Assembly: GCA_016650245.1 (NCBI GenBank)
Contig: JAENWD010000124.1
Span: 1-35,822, forward strand
Direction of reading: 5' to 3'
From: Vicinamibacteria bacterium
GTDB taxonomy: Bacteria > Acidobacteriota > Vicinamibacteria > Vicinamibacterales > JAENWD01
Length of the DNA stretch: 35,822 nt
The notes beneath the pieces are model-generated. The model ran no database searches. It was not told the origin of the DNA and saw nothing but the letters and a program-made list of their open reading frames with translations. The position numbers were made by a program, and so were the translations under genes. Of this stretch, positions 10,549 through 19,352 are shown piece after piece; the stretch's first letter is position 1; the number at the start of each line of letters is the position of its first letter.

Positions 10549-10962
10549 ATGGAACGCACGTTCGCCATCATCAAGCCCGACGCCGTCACCGCCGCACGCG
10601 CCGGCGCGATCCTGTCCCGTATCGAGCAAGCCGGCTTCCGCGTCGTCGCGATGCGGTTGCAGCACCTGACCAGAGCCCAAGCCGAGGGCTTCTACGCCGT
10701 CCACGCCGCGCGGCCGTTTTTCAGTTCGCTCACCGACTTCATGTCGTCGGGCCCATGCGTGCTGCTCGCGCTCGAAGCGCCCGACGCGATCAAGAGGTGG
10801 CGCGCCCTGATGGGCGCGACCGATCCCGCCAAGGCCGACGCCGGCACGTTGCGCAAGGACTTCGGCCAGTCCATCGAGTTCAACGCGACGCACGGATCGG
10901 ATGCGCCTGAGACCGCGGCGTTTGAGCTGGGTTACTTTTTCCGCGGTCTGGAGTTGCGGTGA
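10549..10962 (+). CDS. ndk: Nucleoside diphosphate kinase
   Basis: [37 protein letters not shown]...[18 protein letters not shown]. Confidence 0.96.
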   Translation: MERTFAIIKPDAVTAARAGAILSRIEQAGFRVVAMRLQHLTRAQAEGFYAVHAARPFFSSLTDFMSSGPCVLLALEAPDAIKRWRALMGATDPAKADAGTLRKDFGQSIEFNATHGSDAPETAAFELGYFFRGLELR

Positions 10963-11060
10963 CATTGACGATTGCCGATTGACGAGTGACGATTACGCGT
11001 GGCCCGGCACCTGTGCTAATCCGCGTATAATCTGCAATCGTCAATCTACAATCTGCAATG
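10963..11060. repeat. Inverted array of 7-bp units (GATTGNN / NNCAATC) filling the ndk-DUF2905 gap
   Basis: Left CATTGACGATTGCCGATTGACGAGTGACGATTACGCG; reverse complement of right arm CATTGCAGATTGTAGATTGACGATTGCAGATTATACGCG. Confidence 0.95.
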
Positions 11061-11252
11061 GGCAAGTCCCTGGTCATCCTCGGCCTCCTCATCGCCGGCC
11101 TTGGCCTGCTGATGATGGCTGGCGTCCCGTTGGGCCGCTTGCCTGGTGACTTCTCGATTCGCCGCGGCGCGTTCACGTTCTACTTTCCGCTGGCGAGCTC
11201 GATTCTGGTCAGCGTCGTCCTGACGGGCGTGATGTATCTGCTCCGGCGCTAA
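11058..11252 (+). CDS. DUF2905 family small membrane protein
   Basis: MGKSLVILGLLIAGLGLLMMAGVPLGRLPGDFSIRRGAFTFYFPLASSILVSVVLTGVMYLLRR. Confidence 0.88.
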   Translation: MGKSLVILGLLIAGLGLLMMAGVPLGRLPGDFSIRRGAFTFYFPLASSILVSVVLTGVMYLLRR

Positions 11253-11256
11253 CGAG

Positions 11257-11286
11257 CAACCTGTCCCAACCTGACCCAACCCGTTC
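11257..11286. repeat. Three 10-bp repeats in the dcd leader
   Basis: CAACCTGTCC CAACCTGACC CAACCCGTTC, then CC-ATG. Confidence 0.85.
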
Positions 11287-11288
11287 CC

Positions 11289-11843
11289 ATGGCCATCAAA
11301 GCTGACCGCTGGATCAAACGCATGGCGCTCGAGCACGGCATGATCGAGCCGTTTGTCGAAGGCCAGGTCCGCGAGAATGTCGTGTCGTACGGGCTGTCGT
11401 CGTATGGCTACGACATCCGCGTGGCCGACGAGTTCAAAGTGTTCACCAACGTCTACGGCAGTGTCATCGACCCGAAGTCGTTCGATCCGCGGTCGTTCGT
11501 GGACATGAAGGCGGATGTCTGCATCATCCCGCCCAACTCGTTTGCCCTGGCGCGCACCATCGAGTATTTCCGGGTGCCACGCGACGTCCTCACGGTCTGC
11601 CTGGGCAAGTCCACGTACGCGCGCTGCGGGATCATCGTCAACGTCACGCCGTTCGAGCCCGAGTGGGAAGGACACGTGACGATCGAGATCTCGAATTCGA
11701 CGCCGCTGCCGGCCAAGATCTACGCCAACGAAGGCATCGCGCAGGTCTTGTTCTTCCAAAGCGACGAGGTGTGCGAGATCTCGTACAAGGACAAGAAGGG
11801 CAAGTACCAGGCGCAGCGTGGAGTGACCCTGCCGAAAATCTGA
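11289..11843 (+). CDS. dcd: dCTP deaminase
   Basis: [36 protein letters not shown]...[52 protein letters not shown]. Confidence 0.96.
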   Translation: MAIKADRWIKRMALEHGMIEPFVEGQVRENVVSYGLSSYGYDIRVADEFKVFTNVYGSVIDPKSFDPRSFVDMKADVCIIPPNSFALARTIEYFRVPRDVLTVCLGKSTYARCGIIVNVTPFEPEWEGHVTIEISNSTPLPAKIYANEGIAQVLFFQSDEVCEISYKDKKGKYQAQRGVTLPKI

Positions 11844-11878
11844 ATTGACGACTGCAGAGTGACGAGTGCAGATTGGGA
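11844..11878. repeat. Five 7-bp units after dcd
   Basis: ATTGACG ACTGCAG AGTGACG AGTGCAG ATTGGGA starting immediately after the dcd TGA. Confidence 0.8.
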
Positions 11879-11924
11879 TGGTCGGCGGACAACTACGTGC
11901 AGTACCGGCTGGACTATCTCTGAC

Positions 11925-11962
11925 ATCAACCAGCCCCAACCAGCCCCAACCAGTCCAAACCA
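11925..11962. repeat. 10-bp repeats in the hisS leader
   Basis: CATCAACCAG CCCCAACCAG CCCCAACCAG TCCAAACCAG, then TTTC-ATG. Confidence 0.85.
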
Positions 11963-11967
11963 GTTTC

Positions 11968-13314
11968 ATGTCTACGTCCACCCAACCTGCACGCGGCATG
12001 CGCGACTTCCTCCCGGAGGACGTGCGCCGTCGCGCCTATGTGCTCGACGTCGTCACCGACGTCTACGAGCGGTACGGGTTCGAGCCCCTCGAGACACCGG
12101 CGGTGGAGAACATCGAAACTCTGCTCGGTAAGTACGGCGACGAGGGCAACCGCCTCATCTTCAAGATCCTCAAGCGCGGCGAGCACGAGCAGACAGGCCA
12201 GGCCGATCTCGCGCTGCGGTACGACCTGACGGTGCCCCTGGCTCGCGTCGTCGCCGAGTACCGCGGCACGCTGCCGAAGTTCTTCAAGCGGTACCAGATT
12301 CAGCCGGTGTGGCGGGCCGATCGCCCAGCGCGTGGGCGGTTCCGCGAGTTCTATCAATGTGACGTGGACGCCATCGGCTCGACCTCGCCGGTTGTCGAGG
12401 TCGAGGTGTGCGCGGCGGTGAGCGACGTCCTCGAGCGTCTGGGTTTTGGTGACTTCACGATCCGGCTGAACCATCGCGAGGTGTTACGTGGGCTGCTCGA
12501 CGGCGCCGGCGTGCCCGAGACCCTGCACGACACGGCGCTGGTCGCCATCGACAAGCTGGACAAGATCGGCGCCTCCGGCGTTGTCGAGGAACTGGTGGCG
12601 CGCGGCGTTGGTCCAGGGGCCGCTCGTCAGGCGCTCGAGGCCTTCACCGCCACGGGAGATGCGTCCAACGAAGCCGTGCTGGCGCGCCTGTCGACGCAGA
12701 TCGGCAGCCACGCCAGCGCGACCGACGGGCTGCACACCCTGCGGGCAATTCTGCAGTTGTCCCAGGCGACCTCTGCGGGCCCGCTGCTGCGACTGGATCC
12801 CTCCCTCGCACGCGGCCTGTCGTACTACACCGGCGCGATCTTCGAAGTCGCGGTGGACGGTATCGGGAGCCTCGGCGGTGGCGGGCGATACGACAACCTG
12901 GTGGGGATGTTCTCCAGCGGGTCGGTGCCGGCCTGCGGCTTCTCGCTGGGCCTCGAGCGTATCCTCGTGGTGATGTCCGAGCGCGGGATGTTCCCTGCGT
13001 CGGTCACCCGCTCCAGCGCCGACGTGCTTGCGACAGTCTGGAACGCCGATGCTTTGACCGACACCCTGGCGCTGGCCCGTCTGCTTCGTGCCGCGGGCCT
13101 GCGCGTCGAGGTGTACCCCGACGCCGACAAGATCGGCAAGCAGATGAAGTACGCTTCCAGCCGCGGCGTCCGCTTCGCGACCATTGTCGGCGACGATGAG
13201 CAGGCCGCCGGAACCGTGATGGTGAAAGACCTTACCACCGGCGGGCAGACGCCCGTGCCGCGCGGCGAAGTCGCCGCCTGGCTCTCGCGACGCCTTCAGT
13301 CTCAATCCGCATAA
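11968..13314 (+). CDS. hisS: Histidyl-tRNA synthetase
   Basis: ARGMRDFLPEDVRRRAYVLDVVTDVYERYGFEPLETPAVEN...GLSYYTGAIFEVAV...GGGGRYDNLVGMF. Confidence 0.96.
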   Translation: MSTSTQPARGMRDFLPEDVRRRAYVLDVVTDVYERYGFEPLETPAVENIETLLGKYGDEGNRLIFKILKRGEHEQTGQADLALRYDLTVPLARVVAEYRGTLPKFFKRYQIQPVWRADRPARGRFREFYQCDVDAIGSTSPVVEVEVCAAVSDVLERLGFGDFTIRLNHREVLRGLLDGAGVPETLHDTALVAIDKLDKIGASGVVEELVARGVGPGAARQALEAFTATGDASNEAVLARLSTQIGSHASATDGLHTLRAILQLSQATSAGPLLRLDPSLARGLSYYTGAIFEVAVDGIGSLGGGGRYDNLVGMFSSGSVPACGFSLGLERILVVMSERGMFPASVTRSSADVLATVWNADALTDTLALARLLRAAGLRVEVYPDADKIGKQMKYASSRGVRFATIVGDDEQAAGTVMVKDLTTGGQTPVPRGEVAAWLSRRLQSQSA

Positions 13315-13323
13315 TTTCGTTGT

Positions 13324-13351
13324 AATCGTCAATCCGCAATCTGCAATCGTC
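13324..13351. repeat. Four exact-phase 7-bp repeats directly before the aspS start
   Basis: AATCGTC AATCCGC AATCTGC AATCGTC AAT-ATG; a related AATCCGC overlaps the hisS 3' end. Confidence 0.93.
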
Positions 13352-13354
13352 AAT

Positions 13355-15136
13355 ATGTCCGATCCTCTTGGTTCCCTCTCCCGCACCCACACCTGCGGCG
13401 CGCTGCGGCTGTCCGATGTCGGCAGCCACGTCGTGCTCCTTGGCTGGATCCATCGCGTCCGCGATCTCGGCGGCCTGCTGTTCCTCGACGTGCGCGACCG
13501 CCACGGCCTCACGCAGGTGATGGTCCCCAACGACAGCCCGCTGATGGCCGAGGCCAAGAAGCTCCGCTCCGAGTACGTCGTCGCGGTGCTGGGGCCTGTG
13601 CGGCGGCGGGATGTCGACACGGTGAACGCGAAGCTCGACACCGGCGAAGTGGAAGTGGTGGCGCAGGAGATTCGGCTGTTGAACGAGGCGAAGACGCCGG
13701 CGTTTTCCATCACCGACGACTCGCCGGTGAGTGAAGACGTGCGGTTGCGCTATCGCTATCTCGATTTGCGCCGGCCGCGCCTGCAGAACAATCTGGGCCT
13801 GCGGCACCGCGTGACGATGGCGATCCGGAAGTATTTCGACGCGAACGGCTTCTGGGAAATCGAGACGCCGATTCTCGGCAAGTCCACACCAGAAGGCGCG
13901 CGCGACTACCTGGTGCCCAGTCGCGTGCACCCGGGCCAGTTCTTCGCGCTGCCGCAGTCGCCGCAGTTGTTCAAGCAGATCCTGATGATCGCCGGCACCG
14001 ACCGCTACTTCCAGATCGTGAAGTGCTTTCGCGACGAGGACCTGCGGGCCGACCGCCAACCTGAGTTCACACAGGTGGACGTCGAGATCTCGTTCGCGCA
14101 CGTGGACCTGGTGTTCGGCCTCATCGAGCCGCTGATCGTCGAGGTGTTCAAGGAGATTGGCGTCCACGTGCCGACGCCGTTCCGCCGGATGCCGTACGGC
14201 GAGGCCATAGCGAAGTACGGATCGGACAAACCCGACCTGCGCGTTGCCCTGGAGATCGCGGACGTGTCGCTCGTCTGGACCGACGCCGCGTTCAACGCCT
14301 TCCGCACGATTGTCGCCGACGGGGGTGTCGTCCGGGCGCTGGTGATTCCTGGCGCCGCGCGGTACTCGCGGTCCGAGCTCGACGCGCTGGTGGACCAGGC
14401 CAAGCAACTGGGCGCGGTCGGGATCATGTGGGCGCGCAAGGTGGATGGCGCCATCAACACCAACGTCAAAGCGGCAGGGGAAGGCACGCTGCTTGCCAGC
14501 ATGGCCGCTGCCGGCTGCGGCGACCAGGATCTGATCCTGCTCGCGGGCGGCAAGGCCGACGACGCGTCGAGGCTGCTCGGGGCGTTCCGGCTGTCGCTGG
14601 CGAAGAAGGAGAACCTGATCCCGGCCGACCGGTTCGAGTTTGCCTGGATCGTCGACTTCCCGATGTTCGACTGGGACGCCCAGGACAAGCGCTGGGTGGC
14701 GATGCACCACCCGTTCACCGCGCCGCTCGACGAGGACCGTGCGATGCTCGACGGCGATCCGTCGAAGGCGCGTGCGAAAGCCTACGACCTCGTGCTCAAC
14801 GGCAGCGAGATCGGCGGCGGCAGCATCCGTATCCACGACTCGGCGATGCAGAGCCGCATCTTCCAGTTGCTGAACATCAGCGACGAGGACGCGAGGCTGC
14901 GCTTCGGCTTCTTCGTCGACGCGCTGCAGTACGGCACGCCGCCGCACGGCGGCATCGCGCTGGGCCTGGACCGCATGGTCGCGATTCTGGCGGGGGAGAA
15001 CTCCATCCGCGAAGTGATCGCGTTCCCGAAGACCGCAGCCGCCGTGGACCTGATGACCGGCGCGCCGTCGCCCGTGGACCAGAAACAGCTCGACGAGTTG
15101 AAGCTTCGTCTGGCCGCCCCCAAGCCTCCGCAGTAG
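13355..15136 (+). CDS. aspS: Aspartyl-tRNA synthetase
   Basis: RTHTCGALRLSDVGSHVVLLGWIHRVRDLGGLLFLDVRDRHGLTQVM...PQSPQLFKQILMIAG...GIALGLDRMVAILAGENSIREVIAFPKTAAAVDLMTGAPS. Confidence 0.97.
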   Translation: MSDPLGSLSRTHTCGALRLSDVGSHVVLLGWIHRVRDLGGLLFLDVRDRHGLTQVMVPNDSPLMAEAKKLRSEYVVAVLGPVRRRDVDTVNAKLDTGEVEVVAQEIRLLNEAKTPAFSITDDSPVSEDVRLRYRYLDLRRPRLQNNLGLRHRVTMAIRKYFDANGFWEIETPILGKSTPEGARDYLVPSRVHPGQFFALPQSPQLFKQILMIAGTDRYFQIVKCFRDEDLRADRQPEFTQVDVEISFAHVDLVFGLIEPLIVEVFKEIGVHVPTPFRRMPYGEAIAKYGSDKPDLRVALEIADVSLVWTDAAFNAFRTIVADGGVVRALVIPGAARYSRSELDALVDQAKQLGAVGIMWARKVDGAINTNVKAAGEGTLLASMAAAGCGDQDLILLAGGKADDASRLLGAFRLSLAKKENLIPADRFEFAWIVDFPMFDWDAQDKRWVAMHHPFTAPLDEDRAMLDGDPSKARAKAYDLVLNGSEIGGGSIRIHDSAMQSRIFQLLNISDEDARLRFGFFVDALQYGTPPHGGIALGLDRMVAILAGENSIREVIAFPKTAAAVDLMTGAPSPVDQKQLDELKLRLAAPKPPQ

Positions 15137-15172
15137 CGCTCGGTCGGTCCACGTCGGCTCGCCACGGAAAGT

Positions 15173-15415
15173 ATCCGCAGATGACGCCGATTCGATCATC
15201 ACCGGAACCCGAGTGACCCGCGGCGAAGCCGCGGCAGTGAGACGAGACGAGCCGTCACGATGAGGCCTTCTTGATCGAGCGGGCTTCGTCGTCACGGGTC
15301 GTCTCGTCTCATCGACCGGCCGCTGCGCGGCCGGTGTCGCTCGGGTTTCCGCGTTGTGGGTCGGCCGCGTTGTCATGTGTTCAGGCATCTGGGGCATCTG
15401 CGAAATCTGCGGTTG
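15173..15415. repeat. Nested large inverted repeat (REPIN/MITE-like) between aspS and phoH
   Basis: Core 15204-15350: GGAACCCGAGTGACC...GTGAGACGAGACGAGCCGTCACGA / TCGTCACGGGTCGTCTCGTCTCATCG...GGTGTCGCTCGGGTTTCC; each arm holds its own hairpin (CCGCGGCGAAGCCGCGG; CCGGCCGCTGCGCGGCCGG). Outer CCGCAGAT/ATCTGCGG. Confidence 0.9.
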
Positions 15416-15472
15416 GATTCGTTTGCATCGGTCCCCCAATGCAGCCAAGTTGGTCCGCTTCAGGCAGCCCGT

Positions 15473-15501
15473 TTGACCGGCCGTGGCTGCTATGGTACAA
15501 T
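15473..15501 (+). promoter_or_regulatory. Candidate sigma70 promoter for phoH
   Basis: TTGACC (15473-15478), 17-bp spacer, TACAAT (15496-15501). Confidence 0.65.
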
Positions 15502-15542
15502 CGCTGTCTAACTCTCACTGATTGAAGGAGTTACGAGCGGCA

Positions 15543-16517
<975 letters not shown>

Positions 16518-16522
16518 TCGTC

Positions 16523-17044
16523 ATGCCAGCCGGCGGCCAACGTCCCTCCAAAGTCATTGTCTCTGTCGTCGATGGACAGGGCCGGCCGTTTTGCGCGCCC
16601 GGGCTCGGGCGCTGGCTTGCCCGCGTCGCGCCGGCGCGCGCGCACGGCGAGGTCACGGCGGCCTTTGCGTCCGATGCCCGCGTGCGAGCGCTCAACCGCA
16701 CGTACCGCGGAGTCGATGCGGCGACTGACGTGTTGTCGTTTCCGGGGCCTGGCCCCCGCGATGCGTACGGGGGCCAGGCCCCTCCTTTTCTCGGAGACAT
16801 CGTCATCGCCCGGGGCGTCGCGCGGCGTCAGGCCAGGGCGCAAGGGCACGCCGAGTCCACCGAGTGGCGCGTGCTCGCGCTGCACGGCCTGCTGCACCTG
16901 CTCGGCTACGACCACGAGGCTGACAACGGCGCGATGCGGCGACTCGAGGAACGCCTGCGGCAGCGTGGCGGCCTCGACCGCGGCCTTATCGAACGCGAGC
17001 CGCGTCCGCCAAGGCTTCGGCGCCCGAGGGGAGCCGCGCGATGA
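16523..17044 (+). CDS. ybeY: Endoribonuclease YbeY
   Basis: Metal-binding HGLLHLLGYDH; TDVLSFP and LGDIVI strands present. Confidence 0.93.
   Translation: MPAGGQRPSKVIVSVVDGQGRPFCAPGLGRWLARVAPARAHGEVTAAFASDARVRALNRTYRGVDAATDVLSFPGPGPRDAYGGQAPPFLGDIVIARGVARRQARAQGHAESTEWRVLALHGLLHLLGYDHEADNGAMRRLEERLRQRGGLDRGLIEREPRPPRLRRPRGAAR
16744..16782. repeat. Perfect 15-bp-arm palindrome inside ybeY
   Basis: GGGGCCTGGCCCCCG-CGATGCGTA-CGGGGGCCAGGCCCC, 39 bp (13 codons). Confidence 0.96.
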
Positions 17045-18321
17045 CGCTTGCGGTGCTCCTGGTCCTGGCGCTGGCCACCACGTACGTGGGGACGATCGAG
17101 GCCGCATTCAGCGCCTTGATGCGGCTGTCGCTGCGCCTCACCGTCGAGCGCAACGGCCGCGCGGCCGGCCTCGGGCCGTACCTTGACGACCCTGTGCTGC
17201 TGTTTGTGCCGGTCCGCCTGCTCCTTGGCCTGATCATCGCGATTACCGCAATCACTTTCGCGACGCTCACCGGCGTAGACGACGCGAAGGACCCCGGTGT
17301 GCTGCTGCTCTCGATGGCCGGGTTCTTCCTCGTGTTCGAGCACCTGTTGCCGCTGCTGATCGTCAGGCGCGACCCCGAGCAGGTGCTGATCCGGCTGCTG
17401 CCCACCTTCAAGGTCTTCGAACGGCCGATCCGCCCGATCACGCTGGCCCTGGTTGGCCTCATCGCGACCCTGCGTCCGGCACGCCACACCGGCGCCGTGG
17501 AGACCGCACAGTCGCAGGACGGCCAGGACGACACGGGCGAGGCGGCGAATGCCTACCTCGAAGCCGGCGAGCAGGAAGGCCTCATCGAGCGCGAGGACCG
17601 GCGGCTCATTCAGTCGATCGTGGACTTTGGCGATACGCAGGTCCGCGACGTCATGACGCCGCGGCCCGATGTGGTGGCCGTGCCGCTTGACGCGACCCTG
17701 GCCGAGGTGCGGCAGGTGTTTCTCGAGCAGCAGTACTCGCGGGTGCCCGTGTACAAGGACACGCTCGACCACATCCAGGGCTTCGTCTTCATCAAGGACC
17801 TGATCCGGATGACCGACGCCCAGGCCGGCGATCAGGTCGTGCCCAAGCTGCTGCGGCCGGCCTACTTCGTCCCCGAGACCAAGCGTGTCTCGGACCTGCT
17901 CAAGGAGTTTCAGCGCCAGCAGGTGCAGTCGGCGGTGGTCGTCGACGAGTACGGCGGCACCGCCGGGCTGGTCACGCTCGAGGATCTGCTCGAGGAGATC
18001 GTGGGCGAGATTCGAGACGAGTACGACGTCGAGGCCGAACCAGTGCTCGATGAGGGCAACGGCGCGTTCATCTTCAGCGGCAAGGTGGACATCGACGAAC
18101 TGGCCGAGCGGCTGGGCGTCGAGATCCCGCGCGACGGCTTCGGCACCGTCGGTGGCTACCTGATGTCGCACCTTGGACGCGTCCCGGCGGTGGGGGAGAC
18201 CTTTGAGGTCGGCGGCCTGCGCGTCCAGGTGCTCGAAGCCGAGCGGCGGCGAGTGGGCCGCGTTCGAGTGCAGCGCGTGGCCGAAACGCCCGCGCACGAG
18301 ACGGCCGGGGAACCAGCGTGA
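17041..18321 (+). CDS. CNNM/CBS/CorC_HlyC transporter-associated domain protein (hemolysin C/CorC-like)
   Basis: N-terminal TM domain, two CBS motifs (VRDVMTPRPDVVAVPLDATLAEV; PVYKDTLDHIQGFVFIKDLI), VDEYGGTAGLVTLEDLLEEIVGEIRDEYD, C-terminal GETFEVGGLRVQVLEAERRRVGRVRVQRV. Confidence 0.93.
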   Translation: MTLAVLLVLALATTYVGTIEAAFSALMRLSLRLTVERNGRAAGLGPYLDDPVLLFVPVRLLLGLIIAITAITFATLTGVDDAKDPGVLLLSMAGFFLVFEHLLPLLIVRRDPEQVLIRLLPTFKVFERPIRPITLALVGLIATLRPARHTGAVETAQSQDGQDDTGEAANAYLEAGEQEGLIEREDRRLIQSIVDFGDTQVRDVMTPRPDVVAVPLDATLAEVRQVFLEQQYSRVPVYKDTLDHIQGFVFIKDLIRMTDAQAGDQVVPKLLRPAYFVPETKRVSDLLKEFQRQQVQSAVVVDEYGGTAGLVTLEDLLEEIVGEIRDEYDVEAEPVLDEGNGAFIFSGKVDIDELAERLGVEIPRDGFGTVGGYLMSHLGRVPAVGETFEVGGLRVQVLEAERRRVGRVRVQRVAETPAHETAGEPA

Positions 18322-19208
18322 AGGCCGGACTGGTCTCGCTGGTCGGGCTGCCCAACGCCGGCAAGTCCACGCTGCTCAACCGGCTCGTCGGCACCAAGCT
18401 GGCGATCGTCTCCGACAAGCCGCAGACCACACGCACGCGGATTCTCGGCGTGCGCACCTACCCCGAGGGACAGGTCGTCTACGTCGATACCCCCGGGATC
18501 CATCGACCCACGCATCGCATGAACGTGCGGATGCTCGACACCGCGCGCGACGCCATGCGCGACGTGGATGTCGTCGGCGTGGTGCTCGATGTGAGCCAGA
18601 AACCGGGCGGTGGACAGCAGCACCTGTTCGAGATGGTGCGCCACGTGCCCACACCGGTCGTGCTGGTGCTGAACAAGGTGGACCTGGTCGCGAAGATGAA
18701 GCTGCTGCCCATCATCGACCGGCTGCGGCAGGAGCGCGAGTTTGCCGACATTGTCCCCGTGTCGGCGCTCTCCGGTCACAACGTCGAGCGGCTCGAGCAG
18801 GTGTTCCTGTCGCACCTGCCCGAGGGCGAGCCCCTCTATCCGGCGGACTACCTCACCGATCAGCCCGAGCGCGTCTTCGTCGCCGAGATCGTGCGCGAGC
18901 AGGTGCTGCAGCACACGCACGCCGAGTTGCCGTTTTCCACGGCGGTCATCGTCGACAAGTTCGAGGAACCGGAGCGCGAGAAGGGGCTGATGCGGCTCTA
19001 CTGCTCGATCCTGGTCGAGCGCGAGTCGCAAAAGCCGATCATCATCGGCCGTCACGGGGAGATGATCAAGACCATTGGTACGGCCGCTCGCGAGCAGCTC
19101 GAACGGTTCTTCGACACCAAGGTGTTCCTCGACCTGCACGTCAAGGTGAAGTCGGCGTGGCGCGAAGACGAGCGCATCCTCGACGAGCTGTTCAACAAGC
19201 CGTTGTAG
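18318..19208 (+). CDS. era: GTPase Era
   Basis: GTG start; GLPNAGKSTLLNRLVGTKLAIVSDKPQTTRTRILG, DTPG, NKVD, KH domain QKPIIIGRHGEMIKTIGTAAREQLERFF. Confidence 0.97.
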   Translation: MKAGLVSLVGLPNAGKSTLLNRLVGTKLAIVSDKPQTTRTRILGVRTYPEGQVVYVDTPGIHRPTHRMNVRMLDTARDAMRDVDVVGVVLDVSQKPGGGQQHLFEMVRHVPTPVVLVLNKVDLVAKMKLLPIIDRLRQEREFADIVPVSALSGHNVERLEQVFLSHLPEGEPLYPADYLTDQPERVFVAEIVREQVLQHTHAELPFSTAVIVDKFEEPEREKGLMRLYCSILVERESQKPIIIGRHGEMIKTIGTAAREQLERFFDTKVFLDLHVKVKSAWREDERILDELFNKPL

Positions 19209-19258
19209 CCCCTCTGCCAATCGCGAAGGCGCGAAGGCCTCAGGAGCCGCGCCCAGCT

Positions 19259-19352
19259 GCCTAACGGCGCTCAGCCGCGAGCCGCGCGCGACGCCTTCCG
19301 CAATGGAGCCTTGCGTTTCGCACGGCTTACCGGCTGCAGCGCCCGGTTAGGC
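19259..19352 (-). mobile_element. Integron attC-like recombination site
   Basis: GCCTAAC (RYYYAAC) at 19259-19265 and GTTAGGC (GTTRRRY) at 19346-19352, with inner arms GGCGCTCAGCCG / CGGCTGCAGCGCC differing by an unpaired base; 94 bp; sits at the 3' end of the minus-strand TA pair. Confidence 0.75.

Noticed and set aside
10484-11060. CRISPR array interpretation of the repeats
   Set aside because: Units are 7-10 bp with no unique spacers of 25-40 bp and no cas genes in the window.
13232-15448. 738-aa antisense ORF opposite aspS
   Set aside because: Shadow ORF; its N-terminus simply reads through the intergenic repeats.
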